64,000 bases of DNA from DASYLJ01 sp964432595. Lineage in GTDB: Bacteria; Desulfobacterota; Binatia; DP-6. Shown in pieces: positions 33,260-41,838 of the stretch (its first letter is position 1; each line of letters starts with the position of its first letter). Location of the stretch: contig CAYSOF010000030.1 of the NCBI GenBank assembly GCA_964432595.1, positions 1 to 64,000 of the forward strand, given 5' to 3'. A program made the translations under genes and the position numbers. The notes beneath the pieces were generated by a model that was not told the DNA's origin, did no database searches, and saw nothing but the letters and a program-made list of their open reading frames with translations.

Positions 33260-34066
33260 TCAGGTCAGGCCGGCGCGGTACCAGGCGACGAGGAAGCCCG
33301 CGAGCGCGTTGCGGCGCGCATGCGTGTCGAGCCCCGGCCGCCAGGAGCCCAACGCGAGCGACGCGAGCGTATCGCGGGCCGTGGCGTTCGCGTCGATGTC
33401 GAGCTGGTCCAGATTGATGTTCACGGTCGCGCGCACGGTGGTGCGGTGCGCCTCCCGATCCAGCTCCGCGGGACGCACCCCGTCGCGGAGATGCTCCGCC
33501 AGTCCGATGGCGACGAGCTCGTCGACGTCGAGCGTGACGGGCAGGAAACCCGGGTCCGACGCGGGTCCCTTGCGATAGCCGCGCCCGACGGCGACGACCG
33601 TCGCGACGACGTCCGGCGACGCCTCCACCCGGCGCAGCGTCAGCTCGCGCTTCACGTGCCCGGCCATCCCCGAGTCCGGCGGCGACGTGGGCGGTGCCGC
33701 GGCGGCCATCGGCACGGCGGCGCGGGGCGCGGGTGCCGCGGCGGCGCGCACGCTCGGCGACGGCGTCGTCCTCGGGACCGCCGTCCGCGGCGCGGCCGTC
33801 TTGGCCCGCGCCTTCTTGGCCGGCGCCGTCTTGGCCGGCACCTTTTTGGCCGGCGCCTTCCGCCGCGACGCCTTCCCGGCCGACGTTTTCCTGGCGGGCG
33901 TCTTCTTCGCGGCGACCTTCCTCGCGGTCCTCCCGGCGGGCTTCTTCTTCCGCGCCGGGGTCGTCGTGCGCTTCGCGGCCTTCTTCTTCGCCGCCGGCTT
34001 TCCTCGGACCGCGCGCTTCGCAGCCTTCTTCTTCGCCGCCGGCTTCCGCTTCGTTCCCTTCGCCAT
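33260..34066 (-). CDS. Histone H1-like tail fused to an unknown C-terminal domain
   Basis: A 268-residue protein in two parts. Residues 1-95 are dominated by Lys, Ala, Pro and Arg in KKAAKR/PAKK-type repeats, like bacterial histone H1 tails of nucleoid proteins. Residues 96-130 are an Ala/Pro linker. Residues 135-268 are an ordinary globular sequence (ELTLRRVEASPDVVATVVAVG; TTVRATVNINLDQLDIDANATARDTLASL). The tail suggests electrostatic DNA or RNA binding; the C-terminal domain is unrecognised. The opposite strand is also open, but only as a Gly/Ala-rich shadow. Confidence 0.8.
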   Translation of the reverse strand: MAKGTKRKPAAKKKAAKRAVRGKPAAKKKAAKRTTTPARKKKPAGRTARKVAAKKTPARKTSAGKASRRKAPAKKVPAKTAPAKKARAKTAAPRTAVPRTTPSPSVRAAAAPAPRAAVPMAAAAPPTSPPDSGMAGHVKRELTLRRVEASPDVVATVVAVGRGYRKGPASDPGFLPVTLDVDELVAIGLAEHLRDGVRPAELDREAHRTTVRATVNINLDQLDIDANATARDTLASLALGSWRPGLDTHARRNALAGFLVAWYRAGLT

Positions 34067-34111
34067 CGACCGCCCTCCGTCGGGCCGTCGAACCGCGTTC
34101 CCGCCCGCGGG

Positions 34112-34519
34112 TCAAGTCTCCCGCTCGGCCGCCTCGTCGGCCACCGCGATCGCTTCGATCTCGATCAGCGCGTCCGGCGAGTACAGCGACGACACCTCGA
34201 CGATCGTGTCGGCCGGATACGGTGGCGTGAACCAGCGCTCGCGCAACGTCACGATCTTCGCGAAGTTGCCCATGTCGCGCAGGAAGATCGTCACCTTGAT
34301 CACGTTGGCCAGGCTCGATCCGCCCGCGCGCAGGACGCGCTCGAGGTTGGCGAACGCCTGCGCCGCCTGGGCGTCGAAGTCGCCGACGCCGACCAGCGCG
34401 CCGTCGCCGCCGATCGCCGCCTGGCCGGAGATGAACAGCAGATCGCCGACGCGATAGCCCTGCGCGAGCCGGAACGGCTCGTAGGGATCGGGACTGATCT
34501 CGATCCGCCGGATCCGCAT
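34112..34519 (-). CDS. RidA-family protein (reactive imine deaminase-like)
   Basis: This 135-residue protein has the RidA/YjgF pattern: ISGQAAIGGDGALVGVGDFDAQAAQAFANLERVL (about 30-62, split across strands), VIKVTIFLRDM and a terminal IEIEAIAV. The RidA catalytic Arg is present around position 105 only as a candidate in the ERWF context, so hydrolysis of enamines is plausible but not certain. The start shares one base with the stop before it (TGATG), coupling it to the reductase-acetyltransferase fusion. Confidence 0.85.
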   Translation of the reverse strand: MRIRRIEISPDPYEPFRLAQGYRVGDLLFISGQAAIGGDGALVGVGDFDAQAAQAFANLERVLRAGGSSLANVIKVTIFLRDMGNFAKIVTLRERWFTPPYPADTIVEVSSLYSPDALIEIEAIAVADEAAERET

Positions 34520-35442
34520 CACAGCTCCTTTCCCATGCTGAGACGGTCCTCGGCGACGTAACCGAGCCGCTCGTAGAACGCGACGACGCCCGGGTTGGTG
34601 GCGCGCACCTGCAGGTTGATCTTCGGACAGCCGAGTGCGGCGAGCCCGCGCTCGACCTGCGCCATGAGACGGCTGGCGACGCCGCCGCGCCGCACGCCGG
34701 GGGCCACTGCCAGATGATGGATCCATCCGCGCACCCCGTCGTACCCGCCGAGCACCGTGCCGACGACACGGCCGTCCTGCAGCGCCACGAGGAACAGCTC
34801 GGGCTGCACCGTCACCTTGCGATCGATGAGGGCCGGGGGCGCGTTGCGCGGCGGGTCGTCGGCGAACACCTCCGACCAGAGCGCCACGACGCCGTCGCGG
34901 TCGTTCGGTGCGAACGGCCGGATCGTCTCCCCGGCGCCAGGCGCGCGCAGGGCGGCGAAGACGGCGCGCAGCCGGTCGTCCGCCGCGCGGTCGGCGAGCC
35001 GCTGGCGCACGAACGGCACCGCGAAGGTCGCCGCCGGCGGCACGATCGCATCCATGGCCGTCAACGTCTGCCGCAGCCAGCCGAGCGCGCGGACGCCGCC
35101 GTCGGCCGACGGCGATGCCGCGAGCGCCGCCACCGGCCGGCGATGCAGCTCGCCCGACGATACGAGCCAGTCGAGCGCGTTCTTGAGCACGCCCGGCATG
35201 CCGAACGCGTACTCCGGCGTGCAGACGATCACGGCGTCGGCGGCGCGCAGCCGTGTGCGGAACGCCGTGACCGCCGCCGGCGGCGCGTCGCCGTCGTCGT
35301 CCGGCGAGTACGGCGGCAGCGTGCCGAGCCCGTCCCACGTCTCCACCATGACGCCCGCGGGCGCGAGCGCGGCGATCGCGTCGACCAGCATCCGGGTCGC
35401 CGATCCGGCGCGGATGCTCCCTGCGATGGCGACGACCTTCAC
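34519..35442 (-). CDS. NAD(P)H-dependent FMN reductase fused to a GNAT acetyltransferase
   Basis: A GTG start (overlapping the DUF5996 stop as GTGA) gives 307 residues. Residues 1-170 are a flavodoxin-like NADPH:FMN reductase (AIAGSIRAGSATRMLV; CTPEYAFGMPGVLKNALDWLV). Residues 172-307 are a GNAT domain (IHHLAVAPGVRRGGVASRLMAQVERGL; ATNPGVVAFYERLGYV). There is no stop or frameshift between them, so it is one bifunctional protein. Reduced flavin supply and acetylation of a small amine or arylhydroxylamine would fit a detoxification logic, but the substrate is unknown. Confidence 0.88.
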   Translation of the reverse strand: MKVVAIAGSIRAGSATRMLVDAIAALAPAGVMVETWDGLGTLPPYSPDDDGDAPPAAVTAFRTRLRAADAVIVCTPEYAFGMPGVLKNALDWLVSSGELHRRPVAALAASPSADGGVRALGWLRQTLTAMDAIVPPAATFAVPFVRQRLADRAADDRLRAVFAALRAPGAGETIRPFAPNDRDGVVALWSEVFADDPPRNAPPALIDRKVTVQPELFLVALQDGRVVGTVLGGYDGVRGWIHHLAVAPGVRRGGVASRLMAQVERGLAALGCPKINLQVRATNPGVVAFYERLGYVAEDRLSMGKEL

Positions 35443-36368
35443 GACGGTCGGTTCGACGGTGGCTCCCACTCGAGCGCCGCGCGATCCCAGCGCGCGAGGT
35501 CGGCGGCCGCCTCGTAGGTCGACTGCAGGAACGCGAGCAGCGTCTCGTCGGGTGACGGCGACGCGCGGACGACGTCGTAGGGCAGGATGAACTCGCGCAG
35601 GTCCTGGCTGTAGAACGCCTCCGCCGGCCGGACCGTCGCCTGCGCGAATCCGGCCGGCTCCGGGTACGCGTAGGCGTAGAATGCGGCGTAGTCGACGGGA
35701 CCACCGCCCGGCCAGAAGCCGCAGCTGCTCACCTCGTGCGAGTAGGCTTCCCGCGCCACCCAGTCGGGCAGGCGCGGCACGCCCCCCGGGTGCGGCGGCG
35801 CGGTCCGCCCCGAGAAGCGCGTGACGGCGAGATCGGGTGCGCCCCAGAAGAAGTGGACGGGGCTGCACTTGCCGACGAAGCGGGCACGGAACTGCGTCAG
35901 CACGCGATGCGCCTGCACCAGCACGCGCCAGAAGCGGCTCGCGTACTCCGGATCGTAGGCGCGGTGCGCCTCGTCGCGGTCGAACGGCTCGGCGTCGGCG
36001 ATCTCGTTCGGCAGGCGCGAGATGACGACCGGCACGCCGACGCGCCGCAGCTCGTCCATCGTCCGCGTGTAGAACGCCGCGACCGACTGCGGGACCAGCG
36101 GGAACCCGCCCACGGCGCCGTCGCTCGTCACGATGACGAGACGGTGGTCGACGAAGTCGAAGTCGATCTGGAACGCGCGCGATCCGTGCGGCACGAGCGA
36201 CGTCGTGAGGCCGCGCGCCGAGACGTACAGCGTCACGTGCCACGAGTGGTTGAGCCACGGGCTCTGCGTCAGGCGCACCTTGCCGGCGATCTGCGTCCAG
36301 CGGTGCAGCGTCGCGTACGTGTCGGCCCAGGCCGCCAGCGGCAGGCTCGGCCACGATCCTTCGGCCAT
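35439..36368 (-). CDS. DUF5996-family protein
   Basis: A strong GAGGAGG ribosome site precedes this 309-residue protein. It begins WPSLPLAAWADTYATLHRWTQIAGKVRL, typical of the DUF5996 family, and continues with HSWHVTLYVSARGL and VHFFWGAPDLAVTRFSGR. There is no signal peptide or membrane helix. Cysteines and histidines in HEVSSCGFWPGG might bind a metal. Biochemical role unknown to me. It heads a tight three-gene set with the reductase-GNAT fusion and RidA. Confidence 0.85.
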   Translation of the reverse strand: MAEGSWPSLPLAAWADTYATLHRWTQIAGKVRLTQSPWLNHSWHVTLYVSARGLTTSLVPHGSRAFQIDFDFVDHRLVIVTSDGAVGGFPLVPQSVAAFYTRTMDELRRVGVPVVISRLPNEIADAEPFDRDEAHRAYDPEYASRFWRVLVQAHRVLTQFRARFVGKCSPVHFFWGAPDLAVTRFSGRTAPPHPGGVPRLPDWVAREAYSHEVSSCGFWPGGGPVDYAAFYAYAYPEPAGFAQATVRPAEAFYSQDLREFILPYDVVRASPSPDETLLAFLQSTYEAAADLARWDRAALEWEPPSNRPS

Positions 36369-36414
36369 GCGTTCCTCCTCTCGACGACCGGTATACGCGT
36401 TGGGCGCGCCGCCG

Positions 36415-36870
36415 TCAGTCCGGGTCGTCGCGATTCGCCGCAAGCGCCAGGTACGGCTCGAGGTCGGTCCGCGCCTCGTTCGCCTGCACGCCGACCTCCA
36501 CCTCGACCCCCGCGTCGCGCAGGTGGACGATGCCCGCCCCGACGTTGCGGGAATCCGGGTCGACGATGCCGATGACGACGCGACGGATGCCGCGCGCCAC
36601 CAGCGCATCCGCGCAGGACGGCGTCCGGCCGTGGAACGAGCATGGCTCGAGCGTGACGTACGCCGTCACGTCGGCGAGGTCGCCGTCGAGCTGCGCCAGC
36701 GCCATCGCCTCGGCGTGCCGCTCGCCCGGCGGGCTCGTGAAGCCCGATGCGACCACCCGGCCGTCGCGCACGAGCACGCACCCGACGGGCGGATTCGGCA
36801 GACACGCGGGCAGCGCCCGCCGGCCCTCGGCCAGCGCCAGCCGCATGAACTGGTCGTCGGTGCCGTTCAC
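36415..36870 (-). CDS. Stand-alone RibD-type pyrimidine deaminase domain
   Basis: A GTG overlapping the previous stop (GTGA) gives 151 residues covering only the zinc deaminase half of RibD. The catalytic set is visible: HAEAMALAQ (Zn His and proton-shuttling Glu, about 51-53) and PCSFHGRTPSCADAL (Zn Cys pair, about 76-85). Bifunctional RibD also has a reductase domain, which is absent. It may work with a separate reductase in riboflavin synthesis or act on another purine/pyrimidine. Confidence 0.85.
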   Translation of the reverse strand: MNGTDDQFMRLALAEGRRALPACLPNPPVGCVLVRDGRVVASGFTSPPGERHAEAMALAQLDGDLADVTAYVTLEPCSFHGRTPSCADALVARGIRRVVIGIVDPDSRNVGAGIVHLRDAGVEVEVGVQANEARTDLEPYLALAANRDDPD

Positions 36871-37421
36871 GGCGCCACCGCCTCCGGGCTCTTCGTCCGG
36901 TCCACCGCGGGCCACCGCGCGTCGACGGCCGGCAGCGCCGTCTGCTTCCCGGTGAGCCGCTCCGGCGCGATGGCGTAGACAGTGACGTCGTCCAGACGCG
37001 GATAGAACCCCGCGGGCCGATGCCACGCCGGATCGGCGTACTTTGCCATCAGCGCGTCGAAGAACGCTTCGCGCTCCGCGCGCGGCTCGACCACGCGGAT
37101 GCGGCCGAAGAGCACCACGCTCCGGTAGGCGATCGACGTGTCGCATTCGAACCGCCCGTACGGGAACACGTCGCCGGCGGCATCCATCTCGGCGCAGACG
37201 CGCGGCTCGTGGTCGACGTTCGCGCGGAAATGGCCGCGAGCGCTCGTGTTGTGCACCCACACCTCCTCGCCGACGCAGACGTACAGGAGCGGCACGACGT
37301 ACGGCCAGCCGTCGGCCCCCACCGTGGCGACGCGCAGCGTGTGGCCGCCCGCCAGCGTCGCGCGGGCCTCGGCGTCGGACATGACCTTGTCGGCGCGTCG
37401 CACGCGCGGAGCGTCGCTCAT
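36867..37421 (-). CDS. Pyridoxamine-5'-phosphate-oxidase-like flavin protein
   Basis: A 184-residue split-barrel FMN protein of the NimA/PPOX-like class: TLRVATVGADGWPYVVPLLYV (28-48) and WVHNTSARGHFRANVDHEPRVC bind flavin phosphate. The first residues carry RRADKVMSDAEA. Such proteins may reduce nitro groups or oxidise pyridoxal forms. Its end is coupled to the deaminase gene. Confidence 0.86.
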   Translation of the reverse strand: MSDAPRVRRADKVMSDAEARATLAGGHTLRVATVGADGWPYVVPLLYVCVGEEVWVHNTSARGHFRANVDHEPRVCAEMDAAGDVFPYGRFECDTSIAYRSVVLFGRIRVVEPRAEREAFFDALMAKYADPAWHRPAGFYPRLDDVTVYAIAPERLTGKQTALPAVDARWPAVDRTKSPEAVAP

Positions 37422-37433
37422 CGTCGCGCCGAT

Positions 37434-37916
37434 CTACTCCGGGTCGTCGGCCAAACGCGAGGGCGCGCGCAGGAACTCGACGTGGAACCGCACCGGCCCG
37501 AGCGGCTCGACGTGGTGCGGGACCTCGGGGACGACGACCCCCGGCTGCCCCGGCGCGAGCTCGACGTCGGTCCCGAAGCGCTCGACCCGATAGCGCAGGC
37601 GCCCGTCCTCGACGACGATCCGCCCCCACACGCCGGCGCGCGTGGTGTGCTCGCGCCGGAGCCCGTCGGGAATCGTGGCCTCCGTGAAGACGGCCGTCCG
37701 CTTGTACTCCGCGGCGTCCGCCGGCAGCTCGGCGCGATCGCAGCGGACGCAGCCGAGCGACACGCCGAGCCGGCTGCGGCGGCCCTCGGCCGTCGTCGTC
37801 CACGGCCGCTCCTCGAAGGGCGGGCGATGGCGGACGTGCTGCGGATGCCCACAGTCGAGCAACGCGACCCAATCGCCGGCGTCGTCGCGGCGAAAGCCGA
37901 CGATCGGCCGATCCAT
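37434..37916 (-). CDS. DUF3565 - DUF1971 protein
   Basis: 160 residues with two known modules. Residues 1-65 are DUF3565-like (VGFRRDDAGDWVALLDCGHPQHVRH; CVRCDRAELP). Residues 70-155 are a DUF1971/TehB-N-like beta-barrel (YKRTAVFTEATIPDGLRREH; GVWGRIVVEDGRLRYRVE; EVPHHVEPLGPVRFHVEFLR). The second module is associated with tellurite resistance proteins. The CxxC and His-rich spots may bind metal. Function unproven. Confidence 0.85.
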   Translation of the reverse strand: MDRPIVGFRRDDAGDWVALLDCGHPQHVRHRPPFEERPWTTTAEGRRSRLGVSLGCVRCDRAELPADAAEYKRTAVFTEATIPDGLRREHTTRAGVWGRIVVEDGRLRYRVERFGTDVELAPGQPGVVVPEVPHHVEPLGPVRFHVEFLRAPSRLADDPE

Positions 37917-37921
37917 GGACG

Positions 37922-38515
37922 TCAGCCGGCGTCCTTGGCCATCGCTCGCGCCAGGGCCGGCCGCTCGCCGCAGCGTTGCAGGTACGCGTCGACCACCGGG
38001 CCGGCCGGCAGCATCGTGCGCATGAACTGCCCGATGCTCGCGATCACGACGTCGGCGGCGGAGAAGCGATCGCCGAGGATGTACGGGCCCTGCTCGAGCG
38101 CGCCCAGGATGCGCGCGTCGACCGCCGCCCGCGTCGTGAACGTGCGCCGCATCGCCGGATTCTCCGTCAGTCCCGCGAATTCGAGATTGATGATGGGCTC
38201 GATGACGCCCGCATAGTACGCGAGCCACGTCAGGTACGGGCCGCGATCGGGATCGCCGATGGCGGGGGCGAGACCGGCCTTCGGGTACAGGTCCGCCAGG
38301 TACTGCACGATCGCCACCGACTCGGTGACGAGGACGCCGTCGTGCACGAGGGCCGGCACCTTCTTGTCCGGATGCGGGTTCGACGGATCCGGCGCGCCCG
38401 GGCCGTCCATGCGCGAGATGTCGGTGACGACGAGTCGATAGTCGGCGCCGAGCTCTTCGAGCAGCCAGACGATGCGCGACGAGCGCGAGCGGGGGGCGTG
38501 GTGAAGTGCGAGCAT
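37922..38515 (-). CDS. Glutathione S-transferase family protein
   Basis: A 197-residue soluble GST with the N-terminal thioredoxin fold (LHHAPRSRSSRIVWLLEELG at 4-23; KKVPALVHDGVLVTESVAIVQYL about 51-73, split here into its parts) and a helical C-terminal domain starting near 85. A Ser in the SRSSR loop is the likely glutathione-activating residue. It conjugates or reduces electrophiles with glutathione and fits the surrounding detoxification-type genes. Confidence 0.9.
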   Translation of the reverse strand: MLALHHAPRSRSSRIVWLLEELGADYRLVVTDISRMDGPGAPDPSNPHPDKKVPALVHDGVLVTESVAIVQYLADLYPKAGLAPAIGDPDRGPYLTWLAYYAGVIEPIINLEFAGLTENPAMRRTFTTRAAVDARILGALEQGPYILGDRFSAADVVIASIGQFMRTMLPAGPVVDAYLQRCGERPALARAMAKDAG

Positions 38516-38560
38516 GATCGTTCCATGCCGCCCCTGCCCGCGCGAATCAACGTGGTCCGG

Positions 38561-39859
38561 TCATCGCGGACCAAAGATGGCCAGCGTCTGCAGGCGCTCG
38601 AGCAACGATCCCTCGCGCGTCCGGGCGCCGAGATCGAGCCCGCTCACCACCACGCGACGCACGACGTGCTTCGACTCGCCGCCGTCGGGACACGGCGTGC
38701 GATACCCGCCGAGGGCATGCAGCGCCATCGGCACGCCGCGCGCGTCGCGACCGAGATAGAGCGCCACGTGTCCCGGCAGGTAGAGCAGGACGACGCCGGC
38801 CGCGTCGGCCTCGTCGAGCCGCGCGAGCCGCGCGGCCGCGTCGCTCACGTGGCGCAGATCGACCGTCGCGGTGCCGGCGCGCGCCTGATCGCTGCTGTGC
38901 CGCGGCAGCTGGAGCCCGACGGCCTCGAACGTCTCGAGCAACAGCGCCGAGCAGTCGACGCCGCCGCCGGTGCCGCCGAGGCCGTACGGCCGGCCCATCG
39001 TCGCGAACGCGTCCGTCAGGATCGCCCGCCGCGTGAGCGCGCGACGGATCGGGACCTGCGCGGGATCGCGGCGGACGGCCGCCACCCGCGCCGGCGTCGC
39101 GAGCAGCACGCGCCCGCCCGGCGCCGCCGGCAGCGACGTCCCCGCGGGGAGCCGGAGCGACGCGAGTCTCACCGGGCGCGGCGCCGCGACGCGCGCGCCG
39201 CGCACGTACGGCGCGATCATCTCGGGCGGGATCGGCGGCGACAGCGACGCCGAGCGCGCGATCCACCCGAGCGCGTACCGCGTCCGCACGAGCCGCATCG
39301 TGCCCGGGCCGTCGGCGAGCACCTGCACGACCTCCTGCGGCCCGACGAGGCTGCACGCGTTGACGTCGTCCTCGTGCTCGCGGTCGTCGGACGCGTACAG
39401 CGGCTGCACGAGCGGCACGCAGCGCAACGACGTCGGCTCGACGACGACCCGCAGCTCGGACCCGAGCGCATCCGGACGCCAGCGCAGCGCGGACAGCGTC
39501 GCCGGGTCGATCGTCCGGCCGCCGGCGTCGCGCCATGCGCCGTCCGCCAGACGCTTCTGCGCGACGGCCTGCACGCCCTCGATCTGCTTGCCGACCGCCG
39601 TCGCGTCGACCGGACCGAGGAACGCCATGCTGCTCGCCCCGAGGCGCCGCGCCGTCGCGTCGTACGCGTCGACGTCGGCGCCGGAGAGCAGCGTCGCGTC
39701 GAGGTCGCGGCGTGCACCGACGACCCGGAGCCAGTACGCGAGCTGCTCGTGCCGGGCCGTCACGCCGGGCAGCGGTCCGCGCTCGATCACGCGCGGTGGA
39801 CACGCCGCACCCGCCCCGCCGGCGAACGCCAGGAGGCTCAGCAGGAGAAGGACGCGCAC
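38561..39859 (-). CDS. Secreted SH3 - NlpC/P60 cell-wall peptidase
   Basis: A 432-residue exported enzyme. Residues 1-19 are a signal peptide. Residues 110-280 contain two SH3-like barrels of the type seen in NlpC/P60 enzymes. Residues 285-430 are the peptidase: Cys in DCSALLLETF, His in GHVALYLG and a later polar residue near HALGGY. It would cleave D-Glu/meso-Dap stem peptides. Small relatives of this layout recycle wall peptides in the periplasm. Confidence 0.9.
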   Translation of the reverse strand: MRVLLLLSLLAFAGGAGAACPPRVIERGPLPGVTARHEQLAYWLRVVGARRDLDATLLSGADVDAYDATARRLGASSMAFLGPVDATAVGKQIEGVQAVAQKRLADGAWRDAGGRTIDPATLSALRWRPDALGSELRVVVEPTSLRCVPLVQPLYASDDREHEDDVNACSLVGPQEVVQVLADGPGTMRLVRTRYALGWIARSASLSPPIPPEMIAPYVRGARVAAPRPVRLASLRLPAGTSLPAAPGGRVLLATPARVAAVRRDPAQVPIRRALTRRAILTDAFATMGRPYGLGGTGGGVDCSALLLETFEAVGLQLPRHSSDQARAGTATVDLRHVSDAAARLARLDEADAAGVVLLYLPGHVALYLGRDARGVPMALHALGGYRTPCPDGGESKHVVRRVVVSGLDLGARTREGSLLERLQTLAIFGPR

Positions 39860-39863
39860 GAGC

Positions 39864-40283
39864 TCAGCGCGGCCCGTCCGCCCCCAGAAGGCGCCACCAC
39901 GTCGCGATCGAGCGCTTGTAGCCGCCGGGCATCGGCAGGCCGTCGACCTGCGCGAGGTCGAACCACGCGAGCGCCTTGTGCTCGGCGCTCAGCACGGGCT
40001 CGACGGGCGCGCACTCGGTGCAGCCGAACGTGGTCACGACGACGCGGATCGCCGGCGTGATCTCGTAGACCCACGTGTCGAGGATGGGGCCGACGGTCAC
40101 CTCGAGCCCGAGCTCCTCGTGCACCTCGCGCGCCAGGCAATCCTCCGGCGTCTCGCCCGGCTCGAGCTTGCCGCCCGGCAGCTCCCACTCGTGCCGCGCG
40201 TTGCGGAGCAGCACGACGCGCCCGTCGCGGACGATGACGCCCTTGATCGAGACGGGGAAGCGATGGGCGGCGTCGTCGTTCAC
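39864..40283 (-). CDS. NUDIX hydrolase
   Basis: A GTG start overlapping the previous stop (GTGA) gives 139 residues. The Nudix box is complete: GGKLEPGETPEDC followed by LAREVHEELGLEV matches Gx5Ex7REUxEExGU at about 38-60. It cleaves a nucleoside diphosphate linked to another moiety, perhaps oxidised nucleotides (MutT-like). The 4-bp spacing to the NlpC gene suggests co-transcription. Confidence 0.9.
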   Translation of the reverse strand: MNDDAAHRFPVSIKGVIVRDGRVVLLRNARHEWELPGGKLEPGETPEDCLAREVHEELGLEVTVGPILDTWVYEITPAIRVVVTTFGCTECAPVEPVLSAEHKALAWFDLAQVDGLPMPGGYKRSIATWWRLLGADGPR

Positions 40284-40669
40284 TCGACCTTCGTGGCGAC
40301 CCACCACGTCGTGCCGCCGGCGTCCTTGACGCCGCCGCGCTTGTCCGCGTCGTCCTTCTTCGTGGGCTCCTGGACCGACGTCGCGCCGGCGGCCAGCGCC
40401 CGCCGGTACGTCGCATCCACGTCGCTCACGTAGACGTGCACGTGCGCCGGCACCGGGGGCCACTGCGGCGGCTGCGCGTCGCCGAGCATGATCACGCTGT
40501 CGTCGAGCCGCACCTCGGCATGGTGGATCTTGCCGTCCGGGCCGGCGAACCGTCGGATCTCCGCGGCGTCGAACGTGCGCACGAGGAAGTCGATCGTGCG
40601 CTCGGCGCCGTCGACGATGAGATACGGCGAGACCGACGTGTATCCGTGGGGCTTGTGTGATGTGGCCAT
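40280..40669 (-). CDS. PhnB-like VOC protein
   Basis: A 129-residue glyoxalase-fold protein of the PhnB/YycE-like group: YTSVSPYLIVDGAERTIDFLVRTF at 10-33 and a C-terminal GGTTWWVAT. ATG at 40669 (residue 13 of the longest frame) begins the conserved part. It is GTGA-coupled to the NUDIX gene. Probably binds a small metabolite; no substrate can be stated. Confidence 0.82.
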   Translation of the reverse strand: MATSHKPHGYTSVSPYLIVDGAERTIDFLVRTFDAAEIRRFAGPDGKIHHAEVRLDDSVIMLGDAQPPQWPPVPAHVHVYVSDVDATYRRALAAGATSVQEPTKKDDADKRGGVKDAGGTTWWVATKVE

Positions 40670-40711
40670 GCGCGCCAGGCAGCCACGATCGCCGCCGCCG
40701 GTCAATCCGGG

Positions 40712-41368
40712 TCAGCCCGAGACGATCGCCAGCGTGAAGCCGTCCCAGCCCTTGCTGCCGACCGTCTGGATGGTCGTGGCGCTGACGCGCGGCTCGGCGG
40801 CGAGCATCGCGTGCAGCCGTCGGACGCCCTGCACCGCCGGATCGGCGCTGTCCGCGTCGACGACGGCACCGTTGCGCACGACGTTGTCGACGACGATCAG
40901 CGTGCCCGGGCGCGAGAGCCGCAGCGCCCACGCGAGGTAGTCCGGATTGCTCGGCTTGTCGGCGTCGATGAAAACCATGTCGAACGGTCCGGTGAGCCGC
41001 GGCAGCGTGTCGAGCGCGCGGCCCTCGTGCAGCGTGACGACGTCGGCGAGCCCGGCGCGCGCCAGGTTGGCATGCGCCACGCCGGCATGCGCGTGCGCGG
41101 CCTCCAGCGTGACCAGCCGCCCGCCGGGCGGGAGGGCGCGCGCGAGCCAGATCGTGCTGTACGCCCCGAGCGTGCCGATCTCGAGGATGGCGCGCGCCTC
41201 CCGCAGCCGGGCGAGCAGGTGGAGCAGCTTGCCCTGGCTGGGGGAGACGGCGTGCGGCGGCAGGCCCGCCGCGTCGCTGGCGGCGAGCGCGGCGTCGAGC
41301 ACGGGGTCGGACGGCACCAGCTGATCGGCGACCCAGGCGTCGACCGCCGTCCACTGGTCCAGCGCCAT
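40712..41368 (-). CDS. O-methyltransferase (family 3, SAM-dependent)
   Basis: A 218-residue caffeoyl-CoA/catechol O-methyltransferase-like enzyme. SAM motif I is ILEIGTLGAYSTIWLARAL (about 63-81), the metal-binding region includes FDMVFIDADKPSNPDY, and VVDNVVRNGAV precedes the C-terminus. These enzymes methylate catechol-type hydroxyls using a divalent cation. It is 2 bp downstream of a GFA gene. Confidence 0.9.
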   Translation of the reverse strand: MALDQWTAVDAWVADQLVPSDPVLDAALAASDAAGLPPHAVSPSQGKLLHLLARLREARAILEIGTLGAYSTIWLARALPPGGRLVTLEAAHAHAGVAHANLARAGLADVVTLHEGRALDTLPRLTGPFDMVFIDADKPSNPDYLAWALRLSRPGTLIVVDNVVRNGAVVDADSADPAVQGVRRLHAMLAAEPRVSATTIQTVGSKGWDGFTLAIVSG

Positions 41369-41370
41369 CG

Positions 41371-41772
41371 TCAGCCCGGTGTCCGCTCGAAGGCCGGCAC
41401 GCCGTCGGGCACGTGATGGAAGCTCTGCTTGTCGACGGTGTAGATCACCATCTGCGGGCCGCCGAACACGCTCGGGTCGTCGAGCGTCCCGACCTTGATC
41501 AGCACGGCGCCCGGCACGCGCGACGTGCGGGTCAGGATGTGCGTACCGCACTCGGCGCAGAATTCGCGCGTCACACCGTCGGCCAGGTCGGCGCGGCGGA
41601 AGCCCTTCGCCGTCCCCTTCGTGTACGCGAACCCGCTTTCGGGCATCCCGATGATGACGTTCGGGTGACCGCCCGAGATGTACTGGCACTCGCGGCAGTG
41701 ACACTGGCCCTTGAAGAGCGCGTCGCCCGTCGCGTCGTAGCGGAGATTTCCACAGTAGCAGCCGCCTTGCAT
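41371..41772 (-). CDS. GFA-family zinc protein (glutathione-dependent formaldehyde-activating-like), first copy
   Basis: A 133-residue protein with the GFA zinc pattern: GGCYCGNLRY (3-12), CHCRECQY (24-31) and CAECGTHI (72-79). Family members bind glutathione or cysteine adducts; few have proven activity. A second, diverged copy is at 43425-43883. Close coupling to the O-methyltransferase suggests a shared transcript. Confidence 0.9.
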   Translation of the reverse strand: MQGGCYCGNLRYDATGDALFKGQCHCRECQYISGGHPNVIIGMPESGFAYTKGTAKGFRRADLADGVTREFCAECGTHILTRTSRVPGAVLIKVGTLDDPSVFGGPQMVIYTVDKQSFHHVPDGVPAFERTPG

Positions 41773-41838
41773 GGTCGTGAGCCCTCCCTTTGCTCGCCCG
41801 GTACCACACCGGCCGGCGTCGTGGCGATCCCGTCCCGC

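Noticed and set aside
33687..34457. Gly/Ala-rich plus-strand frame opposite the histone-like gene
   Set aside because: A mirror of Lys/Ala codons on the other strand; no ribosome site or family pattern.
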